Assembly: GCA_013416435.1 (NCBI GenBank)
Contig: JACCEN010000016.1
Coordinates: 57,914 to 121,913, forward strand
Length of the DNA: 64,000 nt
From: Alcaligenaceae bacterium
GTDB lineage: Bacteria; Pseudomonadota; Gammaproteobacteria; Burkholderiales; Burkholderiaceae_B
Direction: 5' to 3'
Shown here: positions 36,966-48,341 of the stretch, piece after piece
Numbering within the stretch: position 1 is the first letter of the stretch
How the letters are laid out: every line of letters begins with the position of its first letter
Notes under the pieces: generated by a model
Told to the model about the DNA's origin: nothing
What the model saw: only the letters and a program-made list of their open reading frames with translations
Database searches by the model: none
Program-made: the position numbers and the translations under genes

Positions 36966-38331
36966 CATCTTCAAGGTCGGCATCGGGCCGTCCAGTTCTC
37001 ATACGGTCGGGCCGATGCGGGCCGCACGCAATTTCGTTCGCAATCTGCGCCACAGGAAGCTGCTTGACCGGACCGCGTCCCTGTCGATCGATCTATACGG
37101 CTCGCTCGCCGAAACGGGCAGAGGCCACGCCACGGATGTCGGCATCATGCTGGGGCTGATGGGCCACGCGCCCGATACCGTCGAGCCCTCCGGGATCGGC
37201 CCGCTCATTGCCGGTGTCCGCGAAACCGGCAGCCTGTCCGTCGCGGGTGTGCATCCCATCGCGTTCAATCCAGAGCGCGCCTTCTCGTACCGCATACGCC
37301 CGCTGTCCGAGCATCCGAACGGCATGCGGTTTCGCGCATTCGCCGGCGACGGCGGCGAACTGAGCGCCGAACGCTACGTGTCGATCGGAGGGGGCTTCAT
37401 CCGGGCGCTGGACACCATTGAAACCGACGAAAGCACGCCGCAGCACGATCCCATGCCTTACCCTTTCTCCACGGGCGAGGGGCTGCTGGAGCTTTGCGCA
37501 AGCAGCGGCCTGTCGATCGCGGACATCATGCGGGCGAACGAGGCCGTGCTTGCGCCTATCGGGCAGGTCCGGGAACGCCTGCTCATGATTGCGGGCGTCA
37601 TGAATGCCTGCATAGACCGCGGCTGCGGACTGGACAACGATCAGGCCGATGCGCCTTTGCCCGGCGGGCTGAAGGTTCGGCGGCGAGCGCCGGCGCTGTT
37701 TCGAGAGCTGCAACGCAGGAATGACGACAACGACGGCCTGCGCGCCATGGAATGGGTCAACCTGTACGCCATGGCGATCAACGAGGAAAATGCGGCGGGC
37801 GGCCGCGTCGTGACGGCGCCCACCAATGGCGCCGCCGGCCTCGTGCCTGCCGTCCTGCGCTACTACCAGACCTTCATTCCGGCCTGGAGCGACGACGGCG
37901 TGGTCGATTATCTGCTTACGGCGGCAGCCGTCGGTTTTCTGTACAAAGAGAATGCTTCGATATCCGGCGCGGAAGTCGGGTGCCAGGGCGAAGTCGGCGT
38001 GGCCTGTTCGATGGCGGCGGCAGGGCTCGCCGCCGTTCTGGGCGGCACGCCCCGGCAGGTCGAGAATGCCGCTGAGATCGGCATGGAGCATAATCTGGGA
38101 CTGACCTGCGATCCCATCGGCGGATTGGTGCAGATTCCCTGTATCGAACGCAACGCCATGGGCGCGGTAAAGGCCATCAACGCCGCCCGCCTGGCGCTGC
38201 AAGGCGACGGCACGCACCACGTTTCCCTGGATGCCGTCATTGAAACCATGCGTCAGACCGGCGCGGACATGCGCAGCAAATACAAGGAAACTTCGCGGGG
38301 CGGGCTGGCCGTTAACGTGGTGGTGTGTTGA
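36946..38331 (+). CDS. sdaA: L-serine ammonia-lyase (L-serine dehydratase)
   Basis: About 461 residues, single-chain type. It deaminates L-serine to pyruvate with a [4Fe-4S] cluster. The start [23 protein letters not shown] is invariant in the family; cysteines in [22 protein letters not shown] and the C-terminal Cys (VVVC) fit the cluster/tail arrangement. It overlaps the end of the upstream gene and, convergently, the last 20 bp of the anti-sigma gene. Confidence 0.97.
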   Translation: MTLSVFDIFKVGIGPSSSHTVGPMRAARNFVRNLRHRKLLDRTASLSIDLYGSLAETGRGHATDVGIMLGLMGHAPDTVEPSGIGPLIAGVRETGSLSVAGVHPIAFNPERAFSYRIRPLSEHPNGMRFRAFAGDGGELSAERYVSIGGGFIRALDTIETDESTPQHDPMPYPFSTGEGLLELCASSGLSIADIMRANEAVLAPIGQVRERLLMIAGVMNACIDRGCGLDNDQADAPLPGGLKVRRRAPALFRELQRRNDDNDGLRAMEWVNLYAMAINEENAAGGRVVTAPTNGAAGLVPAVLRYYQTFIPAWSDDGVVDYLLTAAAVGFLYKENASISGAEVGCQGEVGVACSMAAAGLAAVLGGTPRQVENAAEIGMEHNLGLTCDPIGGLVQIPCIERNAMGAVKAINAARLALQGDGTHHVSLDAVIETMRQTGADMRSKYKETSRGGLAVNVVVC

Positions 38332-39370
38332 CGGCCGCCGGCGCGGCGCCCAGCGCCACGACGCGGCCTATATAAAGAACAGGTCCGGACGGGTCGGCTG
38401 CCCGTGACCCGCCTTGTGGTTCCAGCGTCATTTCGAAAATTTGCCCCGCGCTCACGGAGCCCATCAATTCGGCGGGCACCGTGACCGGCCGGTTCGGATC
38501 GATGAGGCCAAGGGACCGAGGTTGAGGCATGCTTGCCGTGTGGGTCCAGAGCTGCACGGAGGCGTCGGGCGGCACGTCGGTATTGGCCTGAGGAACCATG
38601 TGGACGTTTTGCTGGTGATCGATCGTAACGACCCAGGCGGGGGTCGAGCTATGCCCTGGCGCCTGCAGTACGGCCGCCTGGGTCGGCGCAACTTCGAGTA
38701 TGGTCACCGGCGGCGCGGAGGGCTTGGCCGGCGCCAGGCCGAGCGCCAGCGCAATGCCTGCAAAGACCACGGTGCTCAGGCGCCAGAACCAGATGTTGCC
38801 GTCTTTCTTCGTGCGTCCGGCATTGCCGGTGCGTTCCGGGATGTCCCGGGGCGGGCTCTGGGCCGGCGCCGAAGAGGATGCCGGCTTTGCGGCCATGGTA
38901 GCGGCCGTCGCGGCGGCAGGATCGGGCGCCGTCCGGGCGCTGCCCTTTGAGGCTGATGCCGCCGCGGTGGCAACGGGCACGGTTGCCGTGACGGCTGGTG
39001 CGGGCATCGTGGGTGTTTCGGGCGGCGCCTGGACGGAAGCGGTGGCGGGCGCCTGCGCTTGCGAAACGGGGCCTGAGGGCGCCGCGTGGCGGGTTGGCGC
39101 GCCGGCTACTTTGCGATACAGGGCGGACGGCGGCGGTGTGGTGTCGTGTCCAAGGCTTGTTTGTATGCGTTGCAAGACGAGGGGAGATGGATCCACCGGC
39201 GCCAGAAGGTCGGTAAGCGTCAAAAGGCTTTCTTCCCAGTCGAGCGCGGTCGCGACGGCGTCGTCGCTTCGTCCGAGCAGCGCATGCGCCTGCTGCGTTT
39301 CACGCGCATTCAGCAAGCCCAGCGTGTATTCGGCGAGCAGGATGTCGTTCTGAGGCGTGGTGTTGCTCAT
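38312..39370 (-). CDS. RskA-like anti-sigma factor
   Basis: About 352 residues: an N-terminal cytosolic anti-sigma region ([20 protein letters not shown]), a long Ala/Pro/Thr-rich linker, one transmembrane helix ([20 protein letters not shown]), and a periplasmic C-terminal domain of the anti-sigma-K (RskA_C) type ([15 protein letters not shown] ... [15 protein letters not shown]). No CHCC zinc motif is present. The ATG overlaps the sigma factor stop (ATGA), so the pair is translationally coupled. Confidence 0.88.
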   Translation of the reverse strand: MSNTTPQNDILLAEYTLGLLNARETQQAHALLGRSDDAVATALDWEESLLTLTDLLAPVDPSPLVLQRIQTSLGHDTTPPPSALYRKVAGAPTRHAAPSGPVSQAQAPATASVQAPPETPTMPAPAVTATVPVATAAASASKGSARTAPDPAAATAATMAAKPASSSAPAQSPPRDIPERTGNAGRTKKDGNIWFWRLSTVVFAGIALALGLAPAKPSAPPVTILEVAPTQAAVLQAPGHSSTPAWVVTIDHQQNVHMVPQANTDVPPDASVQLWTHTASMPQPRSLGLIDPNRPVTVPAELMGSVSAGQIFEMTLEPQGGSRAADPSGPVLYIGRVVALGAAPAAVNTPPR

Positions 39371-39894
39371 GCGTACTGGCGCTCCCGCAACGAAGTCAGG
39401 CCCGCCTGCAGCGATTGCCTGATGCTGCTTGCCGGCGTGTTCAGGCGGGCTTGCATCTGCTCGTAGGTGCACCCATGAAAATAGGCGAGCATCATGGCGC
39501 GCCGCTGCGTGGCATCCAATGCGGCCAGCGCGCGTGAGAAGTCGTCGTCTGATTCGCGAAGCTGGTCGTCGCCGGGCAGTTGATCCATCCAGCCCGGCGA
39601 AGAATTGCGAACCGGGCCGGGCTGGCGCAGCCTGCCCAGGGCGCGGTAGCGGACGATGCTGTATATCCAGGCGCGCGCCGGCCCGGTGGCGGGATCGTAG
39701 CTGGCGGCGTTTTTCCAGATCAGTACGAAGGCGTCGCGAAGAAGGTCTTCGGCGCTGCTGCGTTCGCCCAGCATCTTGAGGGCGAGCGCGAGAATGCGCG
39801 GCGCCTCGTGTTGGTACAAATTGCGAAAAGCACTTTGATCGTTGCGCGCGCAGGCCTGAAGCGCTGCCGCGTAATCGAAGTCGGATACTGCCAT
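39367..39894 (-). CDS. ECF sigma factor
   Basis: A 175-residue group IV sigma factor with region 2 (FRNLYQHEAPRILALALKML...DLLRDAFVLIWKNA) and region 4 (LDATQRRAMMLAYFHGCTYE). Partner of the RskA-like anti-sigma encoded next. The family suggests control of oxidative or envelope stress genes, but the regulon cannot be read from here. It is divergent from the ABC exporter. Confidence 0.92.
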   Translation of the reverse strand: MAVSDFDYAAALQACARNDQSAFRNLYQHEAPRILALALKMLGERSSAEDLLRDAFVLIWKNAASYDPATGPARAWIYSIVRYRALGRLRQPGPVRNSSPGWMDQLPGDDQLRESDDDFSRALAALDATQRRAMMLAYFHGCTYEQMQARLNTPASSIRQSLQAGLTSLRERQYA

Positions 39895-40002
39895 GCCTGC
39901 TCCAGACTACACCCGGTGAAAGGCATATTGTATTAGCTGTTTCCTTGCGCGCAGCTGTCTTTGTGACAAGGTCGGTTTTCCTGCCGCAACGTACAATGCG
40001 GC

Positions 40003-41784
40003 ATGAGACCAAGCTATCGCGGCACCGCGCCTTCCAATCGCAACGACCTGAAGACCATCAAGTCTTTGCTGCCTTTCGTATGGCAGTTCAAATGGAGGGT
40101 GATCGCGGCGCTGACCTGTCTGGTCGCCGCCAAAGTGGCCAGTGTCATATTGCCGCTGTATCTGAAGCGTATCGTCGACGCGCTGAGCCTGCCCGGCACT
40201 TTGCTCGTCTTGCCTATTGCCGCGCTATTGGGCTACGGCTTCGCCCGTCTGGCGACGAGTGTGTTCGGAGAATTGCGCGATGCGCTGTTTGCGCGGGTCA
40301 CGCAGGGCTCGATCCGTAGAATCGCGGCGCAATTGTTCCAGCATCTGTTCGCATTGTCGCTGCGCTTTCATATGCAGCGACAGACTGGCGGCCTGAGCCG
40401 CGATATCGAGCGCGGCACCAAAGGAATCGGGTTTCTGCTCAATTTCATGGTCTTCAACATTTTGCCGACCTTGCTCGAAATCGGCATGGTGGCGGCTATT
40501 TTGCTGTGGCGCTACGACCTGCCCTTCGCCATCGTCACCCTTGGCACCATTGCGTGCTACGTTGCATTCACCTTGCTGGTCACCGAACGGCGCATGGTGT
40601 ATCGGCGCAGCATGAATGACCTGGACAGCAAGGCCAACAGCAAGGCGATCGACGCGCTCATCAACTACGAGACCGTCAAGTACTTTGGAAACGAGGGGTG
40701 GGAGGTCGACCGCTACGACCGCAACCTGGGCAAGTGGGTCGACTCGGCCGTCAAGAACCAGGTCTCGCTGAGCTTTCTGAACATGGGGCAGGGGGTCATC
40801 ATCACGGTGGGCATCACCTTGCTGCTGTGGCTGTCGGCAAGCGGCGTCGTAAAGCAGACCATGTCGGTGGGCGACGTGGTGCTGGTGTCGGCCTACTTGA
40901 CCCAGCTCTACGCGCCTCTCAATTTCCTGGGTTTTGTGTATCGCGAAATCAAGCATGCGCTGGCCGACATGGAGCGCATGTTCACCCTCATGGACGAGGG
41001 GCAGGAGGTGGCCGACAGGCCGGATGCCCGTCGCTTGAAAACCAGCCAGGCCAGCGTCGAGTTCGAGCATGTCGACTTCGGCTATGAACCGCGGCGGCAA
41101 ATCCTTTTCGACGTCAGCTTCCGCATTCCCCCCGGCGGGACGCTGGCGGTGGTGGGTGCTTCGGGCGCCGGCAAGTCGACCCTGTCGCGCTTGATGTTCC
41201 GCTTCTACGACGTCGACGGCGGCGTGATCAAGATCAATGGCACGGACGTACGCGACTGGACCCAGGCCAGCTTGCGCCAGCACATCGGCATCGTTCCGCA
41301 GGACACCGTGCTGTTCAACGACACGATTCTATACAACATCGCCTACGGAAATCCCGCCGCGACGCAGGAAGAGATCGTGCAGGCGGCCAAGGCCGCACGC
41401 ATCCACGAATTCATCATGGGTCTTCCCGACCAGTACCAGACCCAGGTCGGCGAACGCGGCCTGAAGCTGTCGGGCGGCGAGAAGCAACGCGTGGCCATCG
41501 CCCGTACACTGCTGAAGAATCCGCCCATACTCGTCTTCGATGAAGCCACCAGCGCGCTTGATACGCGAACGGAACGCGCCATTCAGGAAGAGCTCGGCCA
41601 GATCGCCAAGGACCGTACGACGCTGATCATCGCGCATCGGCTTTCGACTGTCGTGGACGCGGACCAGATCATCGTGCTCGACCAGGGCCGGGTGCTGGAG
41701 GCCGGCTCGCATCGCGAGTTGTTGCAGCGGGGCGGACGCTATGCGCAGATGTGGGCCTTGCAGCAGGCCGGCATTGAGGGATGA
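40003..41784 (+). CDS. Atm1-type ABC exporter (membrane-ATPase fusion)
   Basis: A 593-residue half transporter with six membrane helices (~30-310) and a C-terminal ATPase: Walker A GASGAGKST, signature LSGGEKQRVAIA, Walker B ILVFDEATSALD. The membrane part matches ABCB7/Atm1/HMT1 proteins that export glutathione-linked compounds tied to Fe-S metabolism. The suf operon lies downstream, supporting that link. Substrate not shown. Confidence 0.9.
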   Translation: MRPSYRGTAPSNRNDLKTIKSLLPFVWQFKWRVIAALTCLVAAKVASVILPLYLKRIVDALSLPGTLLVLPIAALLGYGFARLATSVFGELRDALFARVTQGSIRRIAAQLFQHLFALSLRFHMQRQTGGLSRDIERGTKGIGFLLNFMVFNILPTLLEIGMVAAILLWRYDLPFAIVTLGTIACYVAFTLLVTERRMVYRRSMNDLDSKANSKAIDALINYETVKYFGNEGWEVDRYDRNLGKWVDSAVKNQVSLSFLNMGQGVIITVGITLLLWLSASGVVKQTMSVGDVVLVSAYLTQLYAPLNFLGFVYREIKHALADMERMFTLMDEGQEVADRPDARRLKTSQASVEFEHVDFGYEPRRQILFDVSFRIPPGGTLAVVGASGAGKSTLSRLMFRFYDVDGGVIKINGTDVRDWTQASLRQHIGIVPQDTVLFNDTILYNIAYGNPAATQEEIVQAAKAARIHEFIMGLPDQYQTQVGERGLKLSGGEKQRVAIARTLLKNPPILVFDEATSALDTRTERAIQEELGQIAKDRTTLIIAHRLSTVVDADQIIVLDQGRVLEAGSHRELLQRGGRYAQMWALQQAGIEG

Positions 41785-41929
41785 GGGGTCAGACCCCGTC
41801 GGGGTCTGACCCCATGCCGTAATTTTGGCGCGTGTCTTGAGGGGTCAGACCTCGTATGGGGTCTGACCCCAAGCTTGATCTATCGGGTCTGACCCCAAGC
41901 TTGATTTATGTGGTTCGGGGCCTGACCCC
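41785..41929. repeat. GGGGTC palindromes between ABC exporter and sufR
   Basis: Units at 41785-41813 (3-bp loop, starting right after the ABC stop codon) and 41841-41870 (with mismatches), then half units GGGTCTGACCCC at 41885-41896 and GGGGCCTGACCCC at 41917-41929. A ~26-bp tandem repeat GGGTCTGACCCC-AAGCTTGAT is visible near the end. The last half copy abuts the suf promoter. Confidence 0.87.
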
Positions 41930-41932
41930 GGC

Positions 41933-41964
41933 TTGACCGATATAGTACCAAAGTAGTACTATAT
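41933..41964 (+). promoter_or_regulatory. suf operon promoter with palindromic Rrf2 operator
   Basis: TTGACC (41933-41938) and TACTAT (41957-41962) form a sigma-70 promoter with 18-bp spacing. Over it lies a perfect 9-bp inverted repeat ATATAGTAC-N7-GTACTATAT at 41940-41964, which covers the -10. The 25-bp dyad resembles IscR/Rrf2-family operators, so autorepression by the SufR product is likely. Confidence 0.75.
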
Positions 41965-41991
41965 GCTTATTGTTCGAATGGAGGCGGCCGG

Positions 41992-42491
41992 GTGCTGCGC
42001 ATCAGCAAAATCATCGATTACGGCACGTTGGTGCTGACCCACATGGCGGGGTGCCCAGACCGCGTGTTCAGCGCGGCCGATCTGGCGGCGACCCTTGGCC
42101 TGGGCCAGCCTACCGTCAGTAAGATTCTCAAGCTGCTGGGTCAGCGCGAACTGGTGAAAAGCAGTCGGGGTGCGCGGGGCGGATACATGCTCGGCCGTCC
42201 GGCCGAATCGATCAGTATCGCCGACATTATAGACGCTCTTGAAGAACAGCCTTTCGGCTTGACCGAATGCACCGCTTTGCCGGGCGCCTGTAGTGTCGAA
42301 TCGGGCTGTCATATCCGCACGAATTGGCAGCGCATCAATGCCATCGTCAGGCGAACGCTCGAGGACGTCAGCATTGCCGACATGATAGTGCCCGCAGCCA
42401 CCCCCATCGAATTTTCTCTGAATACGCGACCGGCGTCCGGAACGAACGCCAGAGCCGTCGCGGCTTCCCCCACGACATGGAGTCATCGTAA

Positions 42492-42495
<4 letters not shown>
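41992..42495 (+). CDS. sufR: Rrf2-family Fe-S regulator of the SUF operon
   Basis: A 167-residue Rrf2 protein with GTG start (RBS GGAGGCGG). N-terminal winged HTH ([11 protein letters not shown]...[15 protein letters not shown]) and three cysteines Cys93, Cys100, Cys106 ([15 protein letters not shown]) for an Fe-S cluster. It belongs to the SUF-specific Rrf2 type, not cyanobacterial SufR; the name is used in the broad sense. Its stop overlaps the sufB ATG (ATGA). Expected to repress the operon when its cluster is present. Confidence 0.9.
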
Positions 42496-43955
<1,460 letters not shown>

Positions 43956-43967
43956 GGAGAAGTAGTC

Positions 43968-44735
43968 ATGCTGAGTATCAAGGATTTGCACGCCCGAGTC
44001 GAACAGAAGCCCATTTTGCGCGGCCTCAATCTGGAAGTGAAGGCCGGCGAGGTGCACGCCATCATGGGTCCGAACGGTTCGGGCAAGAGCACCTTGTCGC
44101 AGGTGCTGGCCGGACGCGAAGATTATGTCGTCGAAAGCGGTTCGGTGGAATGGATGGGGCAGGACCTGCTGTCCATGCCCATCGAGGAGCGCGCGCGTGC
44201 GGGGCTTTTCCTGGCCTTTCAATATCCCATCGAGATTCCGGGTGTGTCCAACGCCTATTTCCTGCGCACCGCGGTCAATGCGGCGCGGCGCCACCAGGGC
44301 CTCCCCGAACTGGACGCCATGGATTTCATCAAGCGCGTCAAAGAGGAAATGAAAGCGGTCGGAATGAAGGAAGAATTCCTGTACCGATCCGTCAATGAGG
44401 GTTTCTCCGGCGGCGAGAAAAAGCGCAATGAAGTGCTTCAAATGACCTTGCTCGAGCCCAAACTGGCAATTCTCGACGAAACCGACTCCGGACTGGACAT
44501 CGACGCACTGAAGGTCGTAGCCGACGGCGTGAACCGCTTGCGTTCCCCGGACCGCGCCTTGATCGTCATCACCCACTACCAGCGCCTGCTCGACTACATC
44601 GTCCCCGACTTCGTGCACGTGCTGGCCGGCGGCCGCATCGTCCGTTCGGGTGGGCGTGAATTGGCGCTCGAACTCGAAGAGCGCGGCTACGGATGGGTTG
44701 GCGAAGGCGCAGCCGGGAAAGGGGCGGCAGCATGA
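43968..44735 (+). CDS. sufC: SUF ATPase SufC
   Basis: A 255-residue ABC-type ATPase: Walker [14 protein letters not shown], signature [10 protein letters not shown], Walker [13 protein letters not shown]. It drives conformational change of SufB-SufD. Its TGA overlaps the sufD ATG. Confidence 0.97.
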   Translation: MLSIKDLHARVEQKPILRGLNLEVKAGEVHAIMGPNGSGKSTLSQVLAGREDYVVESGSVEWMGQDLLSMPIEERARAGLFLAFQYPIEIPGVSNAYFLRTAVNAARRHQGLPELDAMDFIKRVKEEMKAVGMKEEFLYRSVNEGFSGGEKKRNEVLQMTLLEPKLAILDETDSGLDIDALKVVADGVNRLRSPDRALIVITHYQRLLDYIVPDFVHVLAGGRIVRSGGRELALELEERGYGWVGEGAAGKGAAA

Positions 44736-46039
44736 GTTCCATAGATACCTGGGTATCCGATTTTGCCGCGCGCGAGCAAAGCCTGACGGGTGCCGGCGTG
44801 CCCTGGCTTGCCGCCATGCGCAAGCGCGCCCTCGATCGTTTCGCCGAGGAAGGCTGGCCTACGACCCGGCTGGAAGACTGGCACCATACTTCGCTGGCCT
44901 TGCTGGAGCAGCAATCCTTTGCGGCGGCGCAGCCGGCGTCCGTCAAAGAGACCGTGGCGCGATCGCGCCAGACGGAAGACAGCCATTGCATGGTTTTCGT
45001 CGACGGACGCTATGTGCCGGAGCTTTCCGACATCAAGGCGCTGCCCGCCGGGGCCGAACTGCTCAGCCTTTCCCAGGCGCTGGCGGACGCGCCCGATCAG
45101 GTCGAAGCCCTGTTCGGCAACGAGCAGCGCGGCAGCGCCACCGAGGCGCTGAATACCGCTTTCGTGTCCGATGGCGCCTTCATCCGGCTGGGCCGCGGCG
45201 TGTCGATCGAACAGCCGGTGCATCTGCTGTTCATTTCCGCCAGCGCCGGCGCGGCCAGCTTTCCGCGCAATCTGATACAGGCCGAGGCGGGATCCCACGC
45301 AATCATCGTCGAGCACTATGTGGGGCAGGGCAGCGGCGCGAGCCTGACCAATGCCGTTACCCGGCTGAAGCTGGCGTCGGATGCCAATGTCACGCATTTG
45401 AAGCTCCAGCAGGAAGACCCCCAGGCATTCCACCTTGGGGTCATCGATGCGGAACAGGACAAGGGTTCGGTCTATAACTCGCATTCCATGTCGTTCGGTG
45501 CGCGCCTTGCGCGCCACGACATCGCGACGCGCTTCAATGGCGACCATTGCGAAACGCTGCTCAACGGCCTGTACTATGTCGACGGGCGCCGCCATGTCGA
45601 CCACCACACGGTCATCGACCATGCGCGTCCCTTCGGGGTCAGCCGCGAATTCTTCCGCGGCGTGCTGGATGACAACGCGCGCGGCGTGTTCGGCGGACGC
45701 ATACTGGTTGCGCCGGGGGCCGACAAGACCGACGCCGTCCAGCGCTCCGACAGCCTGCTGCTGTCGCGCATGGCCAAGGCGGATGCCCGTCCCGAACTCG
45801 AAATCTATGCCGACGACGTGAAGTGCGCGCATGGCGCGACTGTCGGCCAGATCAATGCGGACAGCTTGTTCTACCTGCGTTCCCGCGGCCTGGATGAGGC
45901 GCATGCGCGGCACGTCCTGACCTATGCTTTCGCCGCCGAGGCCGTGCATCGCATCGAGCCCGAGTTCCTGCGCCAGCGCGTGGTTGCCGCGATCCAGTCG
46001 CTGGTTCCCGGTGGCGCCGCCCTGGGAGACTTTTCATGA
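44732..46039 (+). CDS. sufD: Fe-S cluster assembly protein SufD
   Basis: About 435 residues with the SufBD core ([29 protein letters not shown]). Partner of SufB. The ATG at 44732 sits inside the sufC stop; the upstream in-frame codon at 44693 is inside sufC and rejected. The stop overlaps the sufS start by 4 bp. Confidence 0.96.
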   Translation: MSSIDTWVSDFAAREQSLTGAGVPWLAAMRKRALDRFAEEGWPTTRLEDWHHTSLALLEQQSFAAAQPASVKETVARSRQTEDSHCMVFVDGRYVPELSDIKALPAGAELLSLSQALADAPDQVEALFGNEQRGSATEALNTAFVSDGAFIRLGRGVSIEQPVHLLFISASAGAASFPRNLIQAEAGSHAIIVEHYVGQGSGASLTNAVTRLKLASDANVTHLKLQQEDPQAFHLGVIDAEQDKGSVYNSHSMSFGARLARHDIATRFNGDHCETLLNGLYYVDGRRHVDHHTVIDHARPFGVSREFFRGVLDDNARGVFGGRILVAPGADKTDAVQRSDSLLLSRMAKADARPELEIYADDVKCAHGATVGQINADSLFYLRSRGLDEAHARHVLTYAFAAEAVHRIEPEFLRQRVVAAIQSLVPGGAALGDFS

Positions 46040-47286
46040 ACGCGCCCGCCGCCGCTTCCGTACCCGTCCTGCTGGACGTGCGCGACGATTTCCCCATCCT
46101 GCAGCACCCCGTCAAGGGCCGCAGGCTGGTGTACCTGGACAACGGCGCGACCACGCAGAAGCCCGCCGCGGTCATCGAGGCGGAAACCCGCTATTACGAG
46201 CGGTCGAACGCCAACATCCATCGTGGGGTCCATTGGCTCTCGCAGCATTCGACCGACCTGTACGAGCAGGGCCGCCAAAGCGTGCGCCAGCTATTGAACG
46301 CCGCCCGTCCCGAAGAGATCGTCTTCACGCGCGGGACGACCGAAGGCATCAACCTGGTCGCCCACAGCTGGGCGCGCGGCGCCATCGGGGAAGGCGATGA
46401 AATCGTGCTGACCGGCATGGAGCATCACTCCAATATCGTTCCGTGGCAAATGCTGTGCGAGCAGGTGGGGGCCTCCATCAAGGTGGTACCGGTCACCGAC
46501 AGCGGCGAGATTCGTCTTGAAGACTACCGCGCCTTGCTGGGACCGCGCACGCGACTGGTGGCGATCGCCCATGTCTCCAATGCCCTGGGCACGATCAATC
46601 CCGTTCAGGAGATGACGCGCCTGGCCCACGAAGCCGGAGCCAAGGTGCTCGTGGACGGCGCGCAGGCGGTGGCGCACAAGGTGGTCGACGTACAGGCGCT
46701 CGATTGCGACTTCTACGTGTTCTCCGGCCATAAGCTGTATGGCCCCACCGGCATAGGCGCCTTGTACGCCCGCTACGACATCCTCAAGGACATGCCGCCC
46801 TGGCAGGGCGGCGGCGACATGATCCATACGGTCAGCTTCGAACGCAGCACCTATGCCGATGTGCCGCAGCGCTTCGAGGCGGGCACACCCAACATCGCGG
46901 GCGTGGTCGGCATGGATGCCGCCATCCGCTACGTGCAGGGCGTCGGCCTGGAGGCCATCGCCGACCACGAACGCATCCTGCTCGAGCACGCCACGGAAGG
47001 GCTGCAGGCCTTGCCCGGTGTGAGGTTGATCGGCACCGCCGGACAAAAGGCCGGGATCGCGTCTTTCGTGGTCGCCGGTATTCATCCGCACGACCTGGGC
47101 ACCATACTCGACACCGAAGGCGTCGCCATACGCGCCGGGCACCATTGCGCCATGCCGCTCATGACGCGCTTTGGCATACCCGGCACCGCGCGGGCCTCGT
47201 TCGCCGCGTATAACACGCTGGACGACGTGGCGGCCTTGATCGACGCCCTGGGCAAGGCGCAGAAATTGTTTGGAACAGGAAGGTAG
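46036..47286 (+). CDS. sufS: Cysteine desulfurase SufS
   Basis: A 416-residue PLP enzyme of class II NifS type. Schiff-base lysine in FSGHKLYGPTGIGALY; persulfide cysteine in RAGHHCAMPLMTRFG. It supplies sulfur from cysteine. An inserted neighbour sufU rather than sufE follows, indicating the SufS-SufU pair. Confidence 0.97.
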   Translation: MNAPAAASVPVLLDVRDDFPILQHPVKGRRLVYLDNGATTQKPAAVIEAETRYYERSNANIHRGVHWLSQHSTDLYEQGRQSVRQLLNAARPEEIVFTRGTTEGINLVAHSWARGAIGEGDEIVLTGMEHHSNIVPWQMLCEQVGASIKVVPVTDSGEIRLEDYRALLGPRTRLVAIAHVSNALGTINPVQEMTRLAHEAGAKVLVDGAQAVAHKVVDVQALDCDFYVFSGHKLYGPTGIGALYARYDILKDMPPWQGGGDMIHTVSFERSTYADVPQRFEAGTPNIAGVVGMDAAIRYVQGVGLEAIADHERILLEHATEGLQALPGVRLIGTAGQKAGIASFVVAGIHPHDLGTILDTEGVAIRAGHHCAMPLMTRFGIPGTARASFAAYNTLDDVAALIDALGKAQKLFGTGR

Positions 47287-47287
47287 G

Positions 47288-47743
47288 ATGAGCGATCAGC
47301 ACAGCGACCTGCGCGAGCTTTACCAAGAGGTCATCTTCGACCACAACCGCAATCCGCGCAACTTCCATGCCATGCCGGATGCCAGCCATACGGCCGACGG
47401 GCATAACCCCTTGTGCGGCGACCAGCTTACCGTCTATGCCATCGTCAAGGATGGCGTGGTGGAGCAGGCAAGCTTCGTGGGGCATGGATGCGCCATCTCC
47501 ACCGCGTCGGCGTCGCTCATGACCGAAGCCGTCAAGGGCAAGCCCGTGGACGAGGTCGAATCCCTGTTTCGCGACATGCATGCGATGCTCACGGAAGCCC
47601 ACCCCGAAGCGAGGGATTTCGGCAAGCTGGAGGTGCTGTCCGGCGTGCGCGAATTCCCCGCCCGGGTGAAGTGCGCGACGCTTGCCTGGCATACGCTGCA
47701 CAATGCAATCACCCGGGCCCGCGATACCGCGCGCACCGAGTAA
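47288..47743 (+). CDS. sufU: SufU-type sulfur acceptor
   Basis: About 151 residues with three conserved cysteines in NPLCGDQLTV, GHGCAISTASASL and RVKCATLAW, the IscU-fold SufU arrangement. It accepts persulfide from SufS via a zinc-bound site in studied relatives. It starts 1 bp after sufS (AGGTAGG before the ATG). Confidence 0.94.
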   Translation: MSDQHSDLRELYQEVIFDHNRNPRNFHAMPDASHTADGHNPLCGDQLTVYAIVKDGVVEQASFVGHGCAISTASASLMTEAVKGKPVDEVESLFRDMHAMLTEAHPEARDFGKLEVLSGVREFPARVKCATLAWHTLHNAITRARDTARTE

Positions 47744-47753
47744 GAGGTTCATC

Positions 47754-48308
47754 ATGAGTTATACGCGACAAGACGTCATCGTCAGCCGGGATTGCCCGGC
47801 GGTGTCGGTTCCATACGGATCGCCGGTGACGATCGAAAAAGGCTGCGAAGCCACCATCACGCAGCAACTGGGCGGCAGCTACACCGTCATGGTCGAGGGA
47901 AACCTGTATCGGGTCGAGGGCGTGGATGGCGATGCGCTGGGATTCGAACCGACCGAAGAGGTCAATCACGCACCGGAAGGCCCGGTTACGGCCCAGTACG
48001 TCGAAGACTGCGCGTGGAGCCTGCTTGCCACCTGCTACGATCCTGAAATCCCCATCGACATCGTCAACCTGGGCCTGGTCTACAGCTGCAAGGTATTGCC
48101 CGCCGCAGACGACCGGTTTCGCATCGAGGTCCAGATGACGCTCACGGCGCCGGGCTGCGGCATGGGCACACTGATCGCCGACGAGGCGCGTGGAAAGCTG
48201 CAGTCCATCCATGGTGTGGATGAAGTCAAAGTCGATCTGGTGTGGGATCCGCCCTGGAGCCGTGAAATGATCAGCGAGCCTGCACGCCTGCAATTGGGCT
48301 TGTTGTAG
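47754..48308 (+). CDS. sufT: SUF maturation protein SufT (DUF59/MIP18 fold)
   Basis: About 184 residues; a C-terminal MIP18/DUF59 domain (DPEIPIDIVNLGLVYSC ... LTAPGCGMGTLIADE) behind an N-terminal SufT-specific part. It assists Fe-S target maturation. Last gene of sufR-B-C-D-S-U-T; the convergent LuxR gene ends 33 bp away with no clear terminator between. Confidence 0.94.
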   Translation: MSYTRQDVIVSRDCPAVSVPYGSPVTIEKGCEATITQQLGGSYTVMVEGNLYRVEGVDGDALGFEPTEEVNHAPEGPVTAQYVEDCAWSLLATCYDPEIPIDIVNLGLVYSCKVLPAADDRFRIEVQMTLTAPGCGMGTLIADEARGKLQSIHGVDEVKVDLVWDPPWSREMISEPARLQLGLL

Positions 48309-48341
48309 ATCCGGCGGGGGCAGCCCCTGGCCGGATCCCGA

